Assembly (NCBI GenBank): GCA_965243565.1
Contig: OZ251571.1
Coordinates: 1,116,001-1,180,000, forward strand
DNA from: CBDEVH01 sp965243565
Lineage (GTDB): Bacteria; Pseudomonadota; Gammaproteobacteria; Tethybacterales; Persebacteraceae
Direction of reading: 5' to 3'
Length of the DNA: 64,000 nt
Of the stretch, positions 15,896-23,373 are shown in pieces. The notes below the pieces were generated by a model. The model was not told the origin of the DNA. It saw nothing but the letters and a program-made list of their open reading frames with translations, and did not search any database. Within the stretch, counting starts at the first letter, position 1. The number at the start of each line of letters is the position of its first letter. A program made the position numbers and the translations under genes.

Positions 15896-17164
15896 TTATC
15901 CATGTAGTTTTGGGTCTGGTCCCGCTCCCCGCTCGTCTAGCATAACGCCTTTTCTATATCTATCTAGAGTATGATTGGCAATAACATCATGTGGTCTATC
16001 GTTGGCAATTAAATCCGCAAAATACCAGCCAGAAGCCGGTGTGGCTTTAAAGCCACCGTAATTCCAGCCTGCATTTAAATACAAATTATCCAATGGTGTT
16101 TTGCAAATAAAAAATGAACCGTCCATCGACATATCCATAACACCAGACCAATGTCGCAATAAACGTATCCGCCCCAAACAAGGCAATATAGACATCGCGC
16201 ATTCTGCAACGTCCTGTACTATTGGCAAAGCACCGCGCTGTGCGTAAGATTTATACCATTCTAAGTCACCACCAAAAACCATTCCACCCTTATCGGATTG
16301 AGAAATATAAAAGTGAGCACCCGCAACACCAAAGACCACGACATGATCCAAAAGTGGTTTAAGCGGTTCGCTAACAAAAGCCTGTAAACAATGGGTTTCT
16401 ATTGGTAATTGTTGTAATCCTGCCATATTCCACAATTGCGTGGTATGCCCCGCCACTGCAAAACCAACTTTTGTGGCACCTATTTTGCCTCGATTGGTTT
16501 GTACAGCGGTAATGTTTTGACCAGTACGCTCTACGCCGGTGACTTCGCAGTTTTGTATAATGTCCACACCCAATGAATCCGCCGCCCTTGCATATGCCCA
16601 TGCCACTGCATCATGACGAGCCGTACCACCCCGCCGCTGAACAGCCGCACCGTAAATAGGAAAACGTGCATCAAGCGAATAATTAAGATGCGGAATGTTT
16701 TCTTTTAGTTCGTCCAATCCCCATAACTCGGCATCAGTATCGGTTAATGCCATCGTGTTATATCGTCGTGCCGCACCATTGACTGCGGTGGGAGTATGCA
16801 ATAAAGAGACGTGGGCACGCTGGCTAAACATAACGTTGTAATTTAAATCGTGCGACATTTCTTCCCACAGTTTTAGAGAATGTTCGTAAAACTGACGATT
16901 GCCCTGTAAAAAATAATTAGATCTAACAATGGTGGTGTTTCTGCCAGCGTTACCGCCACCAATCCACGATTTTTCAAGAACCGCAACACTCTTTACTTGA
17001 TGATTCTTTTTTAAATAATAAGCCGTTGCAAGCCCATGTAAACCACCTCCCACAATAACAATGTCATAATGTTGTTGTGGCTCTGGATCTTTCCACTGAC
17101 GGTCCCAACCCTTTTGATTATTAAGACCATTACGAAAAACCTGCCATGCATTGAACGTACCCAT
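15896..17164 (-). CDS. soxB: Sarcosine oxidase beta subunit
   Basis: 422 residues. This flavoprotein subunit binds FAD and sarcosine and carries covalent FMN at the interface with alpha. A dinucleotide fold VGGGLHGLATAYYL lies near residues 38-51. RRGGTARHDAVAW places His184 where the flavinylated histidine of the family sits. RHWSGVMDMSMDGSFFI and LNAGWNYGGFKATPASG near the C-terminus are further FAD/substrate motifs. It is the first gene of the minus-strand B-D-A-G operon; the soxD start lies 3 bases beyond its stop. It is the only beta gene in the window, so it may serve both clusters. Confidence 0.96.
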   Translation of the reverse strand: MGTFNAWQVFRNGLNNQKGWDRQWKDPEPQQHYDIVIVGGGLHGLATAYYLKKNHQVKSVAVLEKSWIGGGNAGRNTTIVRSNYFLQGNRQFYEHSLKLWEEMSHDLNYNVMFSQRAHVSLLHTPTAVNGAARRYNTMALTDTDAELWGLDELKENIPHLNYSLDARFPIYGAAVQRRGGTARHDAVAWAYARAADSLGVDIIQNCEVTGVERTGQNITAVQTNRGKIGATKVGFAVAGHTTQLWNMAGLQQLPIETHCLQAFVSEPLKPLLDHVVVFGVAGAHFYISQSDKGGMVFGGDLEWYKSYAQRGALPIVQDVAECAMSILPCLGRIRLLRHWSGVMDMSMDGSFFICKTPLDNLYLNAGWNYGGFKATPASGWYFADLIANDRPHDVIANHTLDRYRKGVMLDERGAGPDPKLHG

Positions 17165-17171
17165 TACCTGA

Positions 17172-17177
17172 ATTATA
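17172..17177 (-). promoter_or_regulatory. Candidate -10 box for the soxBDAG operon
   Basis: TATAAT on the minus strand, only 7 bases before the soxB ATG (17164). If used, transcription would start at or next to the start codon. No strong -35 box is evident; CAGG lies between the box and the ATG. Confidence 0.35.
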
Positions 17178-17323
17178 TCGTTATTTTTGACATTACTGTT
17201 AGTAATTTATAAAATTCCTAGCATCCCATTGGTAAATATATACATGATAGTTCAAATTTATACCACTGACCAAACACCACAGGTTATTTTTTTTATGTTC
17301 TAGCATAACTGAGTTAAATAACG

Positions 17324-17329
17324 GATAAT
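17324..17329 (+). promoter_or_regulatory. Candidate -10 box for the EamA permease gene
   Basis: GATAAT lies 7 bases before the ATG at 17337. There is no Shine-Dalgarno and no clear -35. Same close geometry as at soxB on the opposite strand. Confidence 0.25.
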
Positions 17330-17336
17330 ACAAGAT

Positions 17337-18254
17337 ATGCAAATGGTAAAACAAAAAATGTCCTTAGCCGAATGGGGATTAATCGTTTTGCTTTCAATTT
17401 TTTGGGGTGGTTCGTTTTTCTTTGTTGAAATTATTATTGAAACCATCAAACCACTTACGGCAGTTTTTTTGCGGGTTACTATTGCCGCTATTGCCCTTTG
17501 GATGATGACATTAATAGCCAAAAGATGCATTCCCACTTCGTTATTGATATGGCGTGATTTTTTTATAATGGGACTTATTAATAACGTTATCCCTTTTTCG
17601 TTAATTGTATGGGCACAAGTTTATATTAATTCTGGTTTGGCTTCTATTTATAATGCAACAACACCTATCTTTACGTTGGTAGTGGCAGGTTTGTTACTAG
17701 ACGATGAAAAAATTACAGGAACTAAAATTATTGCGCTTGTGTTGGGGCTTATAGGAGTGATTGTTTTAATAGACCCTTCATCGATAAAATTAATGGGCAA
17801 TACCAATTTATTGGCACAATTGGCGGTGCTAGTTGCTGCTGTTTCATACGCATTTGCCAGTGTGTTTGGCCGGCGGTTTCGCAAAATGCAATTACCACCT
17901 ATGACAGTGGCAGCAGGGCAAGTTACCGCTTCTTCTTTATGGATGCTGCCATTGGTATTATTGATAGACCCATTACCAGAAGCACAAGATTTTACTCTAC
18001 CAGTGATTGCATCTATTTTGTGTCTCGCCTTAATTTCTACCGCATGGGCTTATATGATTTACTTTAAGGTATTATCATCAGCGGGGGCTACTAATTTAAC
18101 CTTGGTAACGTTTCTTGTACCGATTTCTGCTATTTTAGCAGGCATTACTTTGTTGGATGAACATTTAACAAGCAGTCATATCGTGGGAATGGGGATTATT
18201 ACATTGGCATTGTTATGCATCGATGGGCGGATAATTGCCAGATTACGAAAATAA
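17337..18254 (+). CDS. EamA-family (DMT) permease
   Basis: 305 residues with ten hydrophobic helices in two five-helix EamA halves. Typical motifs are WGGSFFFVEI in helix 1, the substrate-path stretch SGLASIYNATTPIFT, and WAYMIYFKVLSSAGATNLTLVTFLVPISA in the second half with the LDEHLT loop. These proteins export or import amino acids and other small metabolites; the substrate cannot be read here. It lies between divergent soxBDAG and convergent suyB. ATG 17337 is used; an ATG two codons later (MVKQKM) is an alternative. Confidence 0.85.
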   Translation: MQMVKQKMSLAEWGLIVLLSIFWGGSFFFVEIIIETIKPLTAVFLRVTIAAIALWMMTLIAKRCIPTSLLIWRDFFIMGLINNVIPFSLIVWAQVYINSGLASIYNATTPIFTLVVAGLLLDDEKITGTKIIALVLGLIGVIVLIDPSSIKLMGNTNLLAQLAVLVAAVSYAFASVFGRRFRKMQLPPMTVAAGQVTASSLWMLPLVLLIDPLPEAQDFTLPVIASILCLALISTAWAYMIYFKVLSSAGATNLTLVTFLVPISAILAGITLLDEHLTSSHIVGMGIITLALLCIDGRIIARLRK

Positions 18255-18280
18255 GACTCCCGTATAGGGAGCCTTATTTT
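18248..18280. terminator. Bidirectional Rho-independent terminator
   Basis: AAAATAAGACTCCC (18248-18261) and GGGAGCCTTATTTT (18267-18280) form a 14-base stem with one A/C mismatch and a 5-base loop GTATA. A/T-rich ends give U-runs on both strands. It overlaps the stop of the EamA gene and lies 20 bases from the end of the convergent suyB gene, so it can serve both. Confidence 0.8.
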
Positions 18281-18300
18281 CGTGTGATTTGTTGGATAAC

Positions 18301-19473
18301 TTATGCCGAGCGATAAAGCTTAGTCATTACAAATTCACGGTGTCCCAGTGCTTCGGCAGCGGTAACGCGACCGTTCGCAGTGCGACGAATGGTGTCGATT
18401 AATAAATCACCTGCTGCATCTAAGTTCATCTCGCGACGTAAAATCCCCGACACATCAACATCAACATGCTCACCCATCGTTCGTACAGTACGGGGGTTGC
18501 CTGTGATTTTAACAACGGGAACAATGGGGTTGCCAACTACATTGCCCTGTCCTGTGGGAAAGGTATGAATAACATAACCACCAGCTGCCATTAGAGTAAT
18601 GCATTCTGCTGCTGCCGATGAAGTATCCATAAAATACAAGCCTGGTCCTTTTTGTGGGGCTTCGGCGGGTGCTAATACATCAATATAATGTGTTTTTTTG
18701 CCGATTTTTTCAAGATTACCCAACGCTTTTTCTTCGATGGTGGTTAGCCCGCCTTCGATATTGCCTTTGGTGGGTTGGCTATCGGATAAATCGGAGGTTT
18801 TAAAGGCTTCGATGACATCGTCTTGATACGCCTGAAATGTCTTCATGAATTTTTCGCTAGCAGTTTCATCAAAAGCGCGATTTTTGCATAAGTGCTCGGC
18901 ACCCGTTAATTCGGAAGTTTCGCCAAATACGCCATAAACGCCTTGCGGTATTAACTTATCGTACATGTTACCAACGGTTGGGCACGATGCAAGTCCAGTG
19001 GTGGTATCGGATTCACCACATTTGGTCGAAATCCATAATTCGCAGAAGTCGCATTCTTCACGCTGTAGTTCACTGGCGTAGTGCATAAACTCTTTGGCTT
19101 GTCTGGAAGCGGTGGCAATGGTATTAATATCACCGTTTTGCTCAATCGAAAAAGAAGCAACAGGCTTGCCGGTTTTGGCTATGCCATCGGCGATTTTTTT
19201 TGTCCAACCTGGCTCGATACCAATGACGATAACAGCGGCAACATTGGGGTTGGCGCCAGTACCGATAATAGTGCGAAAATGCAATTCAAGATCTTCACCA
19301 AATTGCAAACGTCCGTACGCATGAGGCAGTGCCATAGTGCCTTTAATATTATTGGCAACAGCTTCGCAAGCGGTATTAGAAATATCATCAACGGGCAATA
19401 TAACGACATGGTTTCTAACACCAACACGACCGTTATCGCGACGATACCCCATAAAAGTTTGATTGTTATTCAT
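18301..19473 (-). CDS. suyB: (2R)-sulfolactate sulfo-lyase large (beta) subunit
   Basis: 390 residues of the UxaA/altronate dehydratase large-subunit family. The N-terminus GYRRDNGRVGVRNHVVILPV is the family hallmark. HAYGRLQFGEDLELHFRT, GTGANPNVAAVIVIGIEPG and the CDFCELWISTKCGESDTTTGLASCP segment supply the iron-binding cysteines and substrate loop. Gene order with the small subunit and an HpsN-like dehydrogenase points to sulfolactate (pyruvate + sulfite products) rather than altronate. RBS AAGGAATT lies before the ATG. Altronate or D-galactarate-type dehydratase is the alternative if the context misleads. Confidence 0.82.
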   Translation of the reverse strand: MNNNQTFMGYRRDNGRVGVRNHVVILPVDDISNTACEAVANNIKGTMALPHAYGRLQFGEDLELHFRTIIGTGANPNVAAVIVIGIEPGWTKKIADGIAKTGKPVASFSIEQNGDINTIATASRQAKEFMHYASELQREECDFCELWISTKCGESDTTTGLASCPTVGNMYDKLIPQGVYGVFGETSELTGAEHLCKNRAFDETASEKFMKTFQAYQDDVIEAFKTSDLSDSQPTKGNIEGGLTTIEEKALGNLEKIGKKTHYIDVLAPAEAPQKGPGLYFMDTSSAAAECITLMAAGGYVIHTFPTGQGNVVGNPIVPVVKITGNPRTVRTMGEHVDVDVSGILRREMNLDAAGDLLIDTIRRTANGRVTAAEALGHREFVMTKLYRSA

Positions 19474-19492
19474 TTTATAATTCCTTTTTTAT

Positions 19493-19786
19493 TCACCAAC
19501 GTTTGGTTTTTAAATTATGAGTATGGACATGGTCTCCTAAATTGGCAGCAATCACCATTTTGCCGATGTCTTCACCATATTTTATGGCAGCATCACCTTC
19601 AGAAACTGCTTTAACGGCTATTTTATGTCCGATTGGAACATCGGCGTTTATTGTCAGCGACACTGTTTCATCTGTTTGCATTATCCAGCCGGTGAGTGAT
19701 TGTCCACTGTTAATTCCTTCAACGACGATAACACCTACGGTATCACATGCTTCGTGCACTATAAAATCTATTATTGTATTATTCAT
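19493..19786 (-). CDS. suyA: (2R)-sulfolactate sulfo-lyase small (alpha) subunit
   Basis: 97 residues, a SAF-domain protein. DFIVHEACDTVGVIVVEGI at the start, PIGHKIAVKAVSEGDAAIKY in the middle (the SAF core) and the C-terminal GDHVHTHNLKTKRW signature match the small subunit of the sulfo-lyase. With SuyB it releases sulfite from sulfolactate. The suyB start lies 19 bases downstream and a zinc dehydrogenase gene ends 21 bases upstream, so the genes form one operon. Confidence 0.85.
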   Translation of the reverse strand: MNNTIIDFIVHEACDTVGVIVVEGINSGQSLTGWIMQTDETVSLTINADVPIGHKIAVKAVSEGDAAIKYGEDIGKMVIAANLGDHVHTHNLKTKRW

Positions 19787-19807
19787 AAGTCCAGTTTTAC
19801 TCTCCTT

Positions 19808-20803
19808 TTAATTAAATGGCTTTAGTATTATTTTAGCGGCGTTCACTCTGCCGTTTAATATGTCTTCAAATGCCTGATGTCCTTGGCTCAGTGGTCTTTC
19901 TTCTAGCCAATCCAAAGTGCCAAGTTGTTTGTTAAAGATGGCGTTTGCGGTTTCGGCAAAGTCTTGTTCGGTATAGGTATAAACGCCGATAAAAGTAATT
20001 TCTCTTAATGTCATATCGCGTACATCCAAACCATTGTTGTTATCACCCAAACCGATATGGACAATAACCCCACCACTACAAACTTTTTGACAGGCGGCTT
20101 GGCGTGATTTTTCAATGCCAACCGCATCGATTACAATGTCTATACAGCCGTTATCTATTTTATCAGCAGATGTCTGTACTTCAAAATCGCCCGCCCTATT
20201 TATAGCAGCATGTCGGTTAACATTGGGTTCGATAATGCTAATACTTTTAGATCCTTGTGCTGCCAATACAACAGCGGCTCCAACCCCAATGGCACCCCCA
20301 CCTAATATTAAACAATGACAATTTACCAATGGCTTTTTACTGGATGCAGTTGCCAGACGAACGCCATGCCAACCACAAGCAATGGGCTCTGCCAATGCAG
20401 CATGGGTAAAAGAAATATCGTCTGGGATGGTGATTAAATTACGCTCTGGCATCGATAACCACTGAGCGAATGCACCTTCACGCGGCTGCATTGAAATAAT
20501 TTGTCGATTAACGCATAAATTGCTACGCCCGCCGAAGCAGTTATTGCACTGCTGACATACCACCAAAGGATTAATAGTAACACGGCGACTTAGTACGTTG
20601 TTTTCATAAACGCTTCCAGCGGCTTCATGTCCTAAAATTAATGGCGGTTGCCGTCTTTCGTCATGCCCTAAATAAGCGTGCATGTCGGAGCCACAAATAC
20701 CGACTGATTCAATTTTTATTAATACCTCTCCTTCATTTTCAGGAGGATCTGCAACATCTTTTATAGTTAATACTTTATTGCCCTCGTAAACCAACGCTTT
20801 CAT
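19808..20803 (-). CDS. Zinc-dependent alcohol dehydrogenase (likely DHPS 2-dehydrogenase)
   Basis: 331 residues of the medium-chain zinc dehydrogenase family. The catalytic zinc site is GICGSDMHAYLGHD and ILGHEAAG (near 36-62). The structural zinc site CQQCNNCFGGRSNLC (near 84-98) is complete. The NAD-binding fold ILGGGAIGVGAAVVL is near 163. Its ATG overlaps the stop of the HpsN-like gene by 4 bases. By context it should act on DHPS or sulfolactate, perhaps as the second enzyme of stereo-inversion (an HpsP-like role). That substrate is inferred from the operon, not from the sequence. Confidence 0.8.
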   Translation of the reverse strand: MKALVYEGNKVLTIKDVADPPENEGEVLIKIESVGICGSDMHAYLGHDERRQPPLILGHEAAGSVYENNVLSRRVTINPLVVCQQCNNCFGGRSNLCVNRQIISMQPREGAFAQWLSMPERNLITIPDDISFTHAALAEPIACGWHGVRLATASSKKPLVNCHCLILGGGAIGVGAAVVLAAQGSKSISIIEPNVNRHAAINRAGDFEVQTSADKIDNGCIDIVIDAVGIEKSRQAACQKVCSGGVIVHIGLGDNNNGLDVRDMTLREITFIGVYTYTEQDFAETANAIFNKQLGTLDWLEERPLSQGHQAFEDILNGRVNAAKIILKPFN

Positions 20804-22101
20804 AAATTCAGATCAAATGTCTCATTTGGAAAGTATTTTTCCAGACGGGCATCAGCCGTTCTGGCATGTCCTTCCATTCTTTCAAGGCGAGAAATTCGCG
20901 CAGTGGCAATGGCAATGGGTTTGGCTCCTTCTTTGGTGGCACGTTGCCATGTGACTGTTTTGGTAAATTTATGAACAGATAAGCCACCAGTATAACGTGC
21001 TGCCCGTGAAGTGGGCAATACATGGTTGGTGCCTGATGCCTTATCGCCATAAGCAACGGTTGTTTCTTCACCTAAAAACAACGAGCCATAGCAATGCAAA
21101 TTATCCAACCACCAATCTAAATCATCGGCTTGCACAGTTAAATGTTCAGGGGCGTATTCGTCAGCAGTGGTTGCCATTTCCTCGCGGTTTTCGCAGAGGA
21201 TTACCTCGGCATAATCACGCCATGCCGCTGTCGCATTATCGCGGTTGGTTTCGGGTAAGGTTGCAATTTTTTCAGGCACTAACTGCATGACTTGCTCCGC
21301 CAATACACGCGACGAAGTGACCAACCAAACTGGTGAGTTATAGCCATGTTCAGCTTGACCTACCAAATCGGTTGCGACAATATGGGCGTCTGCTGTTTCA
21401 TCTGCCAATATTAAACTGTCGGTTGGCCCTGCTAGCATATCAATGCCGCACTCACCAAACAAACAACGCTTGGCTTCCGCTACAAATTGATTTCCCGGTC
21501 CTGCCAAAACATCGGCTTTGGGTAAGTCAAATAAACCAAATGCCATAACGGCAATGGCTTGAACACCCCCCATAGATAAAATAACATCGGCGCCACAGAT
21601 GGCTGCAGTATAAACAATACTAGCAGGAACACCGTTTTCGCCTTGGGGGGGTGAACACACGATAATACGCTTACAACCTGCTACTTTGGCAGTGGTGGCG
21701 GTCATAATAGCAGAAGCAACATGGCTATATCGTCCACCGGGAACATAACAACCTGCGGTTTGACAAGGAATGTTTTTTTGTCCTGCAATTAATCCCGGCA
21801 CGACTTCGATTTCGGTATCTTTGAGTGAGGATTTTTGTTGTTCTGCAAAACGTTTTACGTTATCACGAGCAAAACAAATATCGTCTTTTAATTTTTGTGG
21901 CACGGCGGCAATAGCCGCATCAATTGTTTCTTGTGATAGGATTAACTCACCACTATAGCCATCAAATTTAGTGGCGTATCGTTTTGCCTCTTCTTCGCCA
22001 CCTTGCCGTATATCATCTAAAATGCCCTCTACTGTTGCCCTAACATTGTCACGGTTAGTCGTTGGGGTAATTGTTGCTTTTTTCAAATATTGAATTGGCA
22101 T
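20800..22101 (-). CDS. hpsN: Sulfopropanediol (DHPS) 3-dehydrogenase, histidinol dehydrogenase family
   Basis: 433 residues. The fold is that of histidinol dehydrogenase: PGGRYSHVASAIMTATTAKVAGC, GAQA-like GGVQAIAVMAFG, VLAGPGNQFVAEAK, MLAGPTDSLILAD, the zinc motif QAEHG (near 240), and EYAPEHLTV plus GTNHVLPTSRAARY. It is not clustered with his genes and is followed by suyAB, which favours HpsN: four-electron oxidation of (R)-DHPS to (R)-sulfolactate with two NAD+. RBS AAGGA is 7 bases before the ATG. A true HisD in histidine synthesis is the main alternative and is less likely. Confidence 0.83.
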   Translation of the reverse strand: MPIQYLKKATITPTTNRDNVRATVEGILDDIRQGGEEEAKRYATKFDGYSGELILSQETIDAAIAAVPQKLKDDICFARDNVKRFAEQQKSSLKDTEIEVVPGLIAGQKNIPCQTAGCYVPGGRYSHVASAIMTATTAKVAGCKRIIVCSPPQGENGVPASIVYTAAICGADVILSMGGVQAIAVMAFGLFDLPKADVLAGPGNQFVAEAKRCLFGECGIDMLAGPTDSLILADETADAHIVATDLVGQAEHGYNSPVWLVTSSRVLAEQVMQLVPEKIATLPETNRDNATAAWRDYAEVILCENREEMATTADEYAPEHLTVQADDLDWWLDNLHCYGSLFLGEETTVAYGDKASGTNHVLPTSRAARYTGGLSVHKFTKTVTWQRATKEGAKPIAIATARISRLERMEGHARTADARLEKYFPNETFDLNL

Positions 22102-22121
22102 TTTTTCCTTTTTAAATAGTT

Positions 22122-23357
22122 TTATGAAAACAACAAATGAGATAATGAACCACCGGGTGGTACATTATTGTCGTTCATTTTTGCGACGATGTGCATGAGT
22201 TGTTTTCGGATAGTTGCTAATTTTTCGGCATCCACTGCATGACCGAGAGGGTTTTCAATAGTACCATTAACATTTTTAGCAAAACGCTCAATGAGTTTCA
22301 TCATGTCATCTAATGCTTGAATAGGACGTGTTACTTTAGGCACATCCAACGAAAATAATATAGTTTGAATATTATTATTTGATTGTATATTAGGGACGGC
22401 TTTAAAAATTTCTTCACTATCACGTCTAAAGGTGGCTTGTTTGTTACCCACCGTCATCTTATTGAGCGAGAGATACTCCTCAATTTGTTCTAAGGTATAT
22501 GTCTGTGGCATACGAACGCGAAACTCTACTATGAAATCAACAGACTCACAAAAAGCATCCAGCACTTCTACTCGATTTAATGTTGAAGAAATCGTAGGAA
22601 AAATCGCATGAATTTTCATTCTTTCGGCAAAACCTCTTCCCTCTTCTTCGATTAATTTTATTTGATCTTTGCTTAATTTTCCGCCTCGGTCTGCCAACGG
22701 CAATGCCAACAACAAATAGCGAAAAGAAGATTTCCCTAGTAACTTCCATACTTTGGCGGTTTCGTCATAGCCTAATATTCGATAACAGTTAATGCGGTTT
22801 TTGTTATAAAAATCGCAGACTTGTTGCATAACCGATATGCCAATATTCTGTTCGGCGTAAAAACGAATAATATAGCAAAATTCTTTGGCATAAAGCAACG
22901 ACTCTGGCGGTTCTGGTAAGTTTGGCGGAATAAATTCTTCTATGAGTAGTTTTTCTTGCACAAGCGTTTCGGATGGTTCTGATACATTTGACGTCTCATT
23001 GGTCACGCCGTTTTCTTGAGTTTCTAGTGATCGATGCTCGGTCAGTGGGCTGTCTGGTGAAACATCGTATTCGTTGGCTTGTTCAAAAGTTCTGTCGGCA
23101 TCGTCATTTGATTGGGCAGATAGACGATTTTTAATCTCGCATATTGATTGGGATTGCGCTTTCTCTTTTTTCTGTTTTCTTTTGGATAGGGAAAAAGAAG
23201 GGTCTTTTTGTTTTCGAAAATTTATATTTGGCGACAATAAAATTTCGGAATTCTCGTTTCTTTTTTTCCACCAAAGAACACAAAAATAACCGACCACCGC
23301 AATTACACTAGCCAATATGACAACACTAATTATTATTAATATTATTGAAATATCCAT
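22122..23357 (-). CDS. zipA: ZipA-like cell division protein
   Basis: 411 residues. One N-terminal membrane helix (IILIIISVVILASVIAVVGYF) is followed by a basic stretch (KQKDPSFSLSKRKQKKEK), a long acidic Ser/Glu/Pro-rich linker (residues ~70-150), then a folded C-terminal domain. The last part (LDDMMKLIERFAKNVNGTIE ... AEKLATIRKQLMHIVAKM) resembles the end of the FtsZ-binding ZipA domain. It lies directly downstream of smc, the standard gammaproteobacterial position of zipA. The C-terminal domain is divergent and longer than usual, so the call leans on position and layout. Confidence 0.65.
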   Translation of the reverse strand: MDISIILIIISVVILASVIAVVGYFCVLWWKKRNENSEILLSPNINFRKQKDPSFSLSKRKQKKEKAQSQSICEIKNRLSAQSNDDADRTFEQANEYDVSPDSPLTEHRSLETQENGVTNETSNVSEPSETLVQEKLLIEEFIPPNLPEPPESLLYAKEFCYIIRFYAEQNIGISVMQQVCDFYNKNRINCYRILGYDETAKVWKLLGKSSFRYLLLALPLADRGGKLSKDQIKLIEEEGRGFAERMKIHAIFPTISSTLNRVEVLDAFCESVDFIVEFRVRMPQTYTLEQIEEYLSLNKMTVGNKQATFRRDSEEIFKAVPNIQSNNNIQTILFSLDVPKVTRPIQALDDMMKLIERFAKNVNGTIENPLGHAVDAEKLATIRKQLMHIVAKMNDNNVPPGGSLSHLLFS

Positions 23358-23373
23358 CTTTAAAATTTATATA

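Noticed and set aside
20800..22101. Histidinol dehydrogenase (hisD) of histidine synthesis
   Set aside because: No his gene is adjacent, and it is in one operon with suyAB and a zinc dehydrogenase, so HpsN is preferred.
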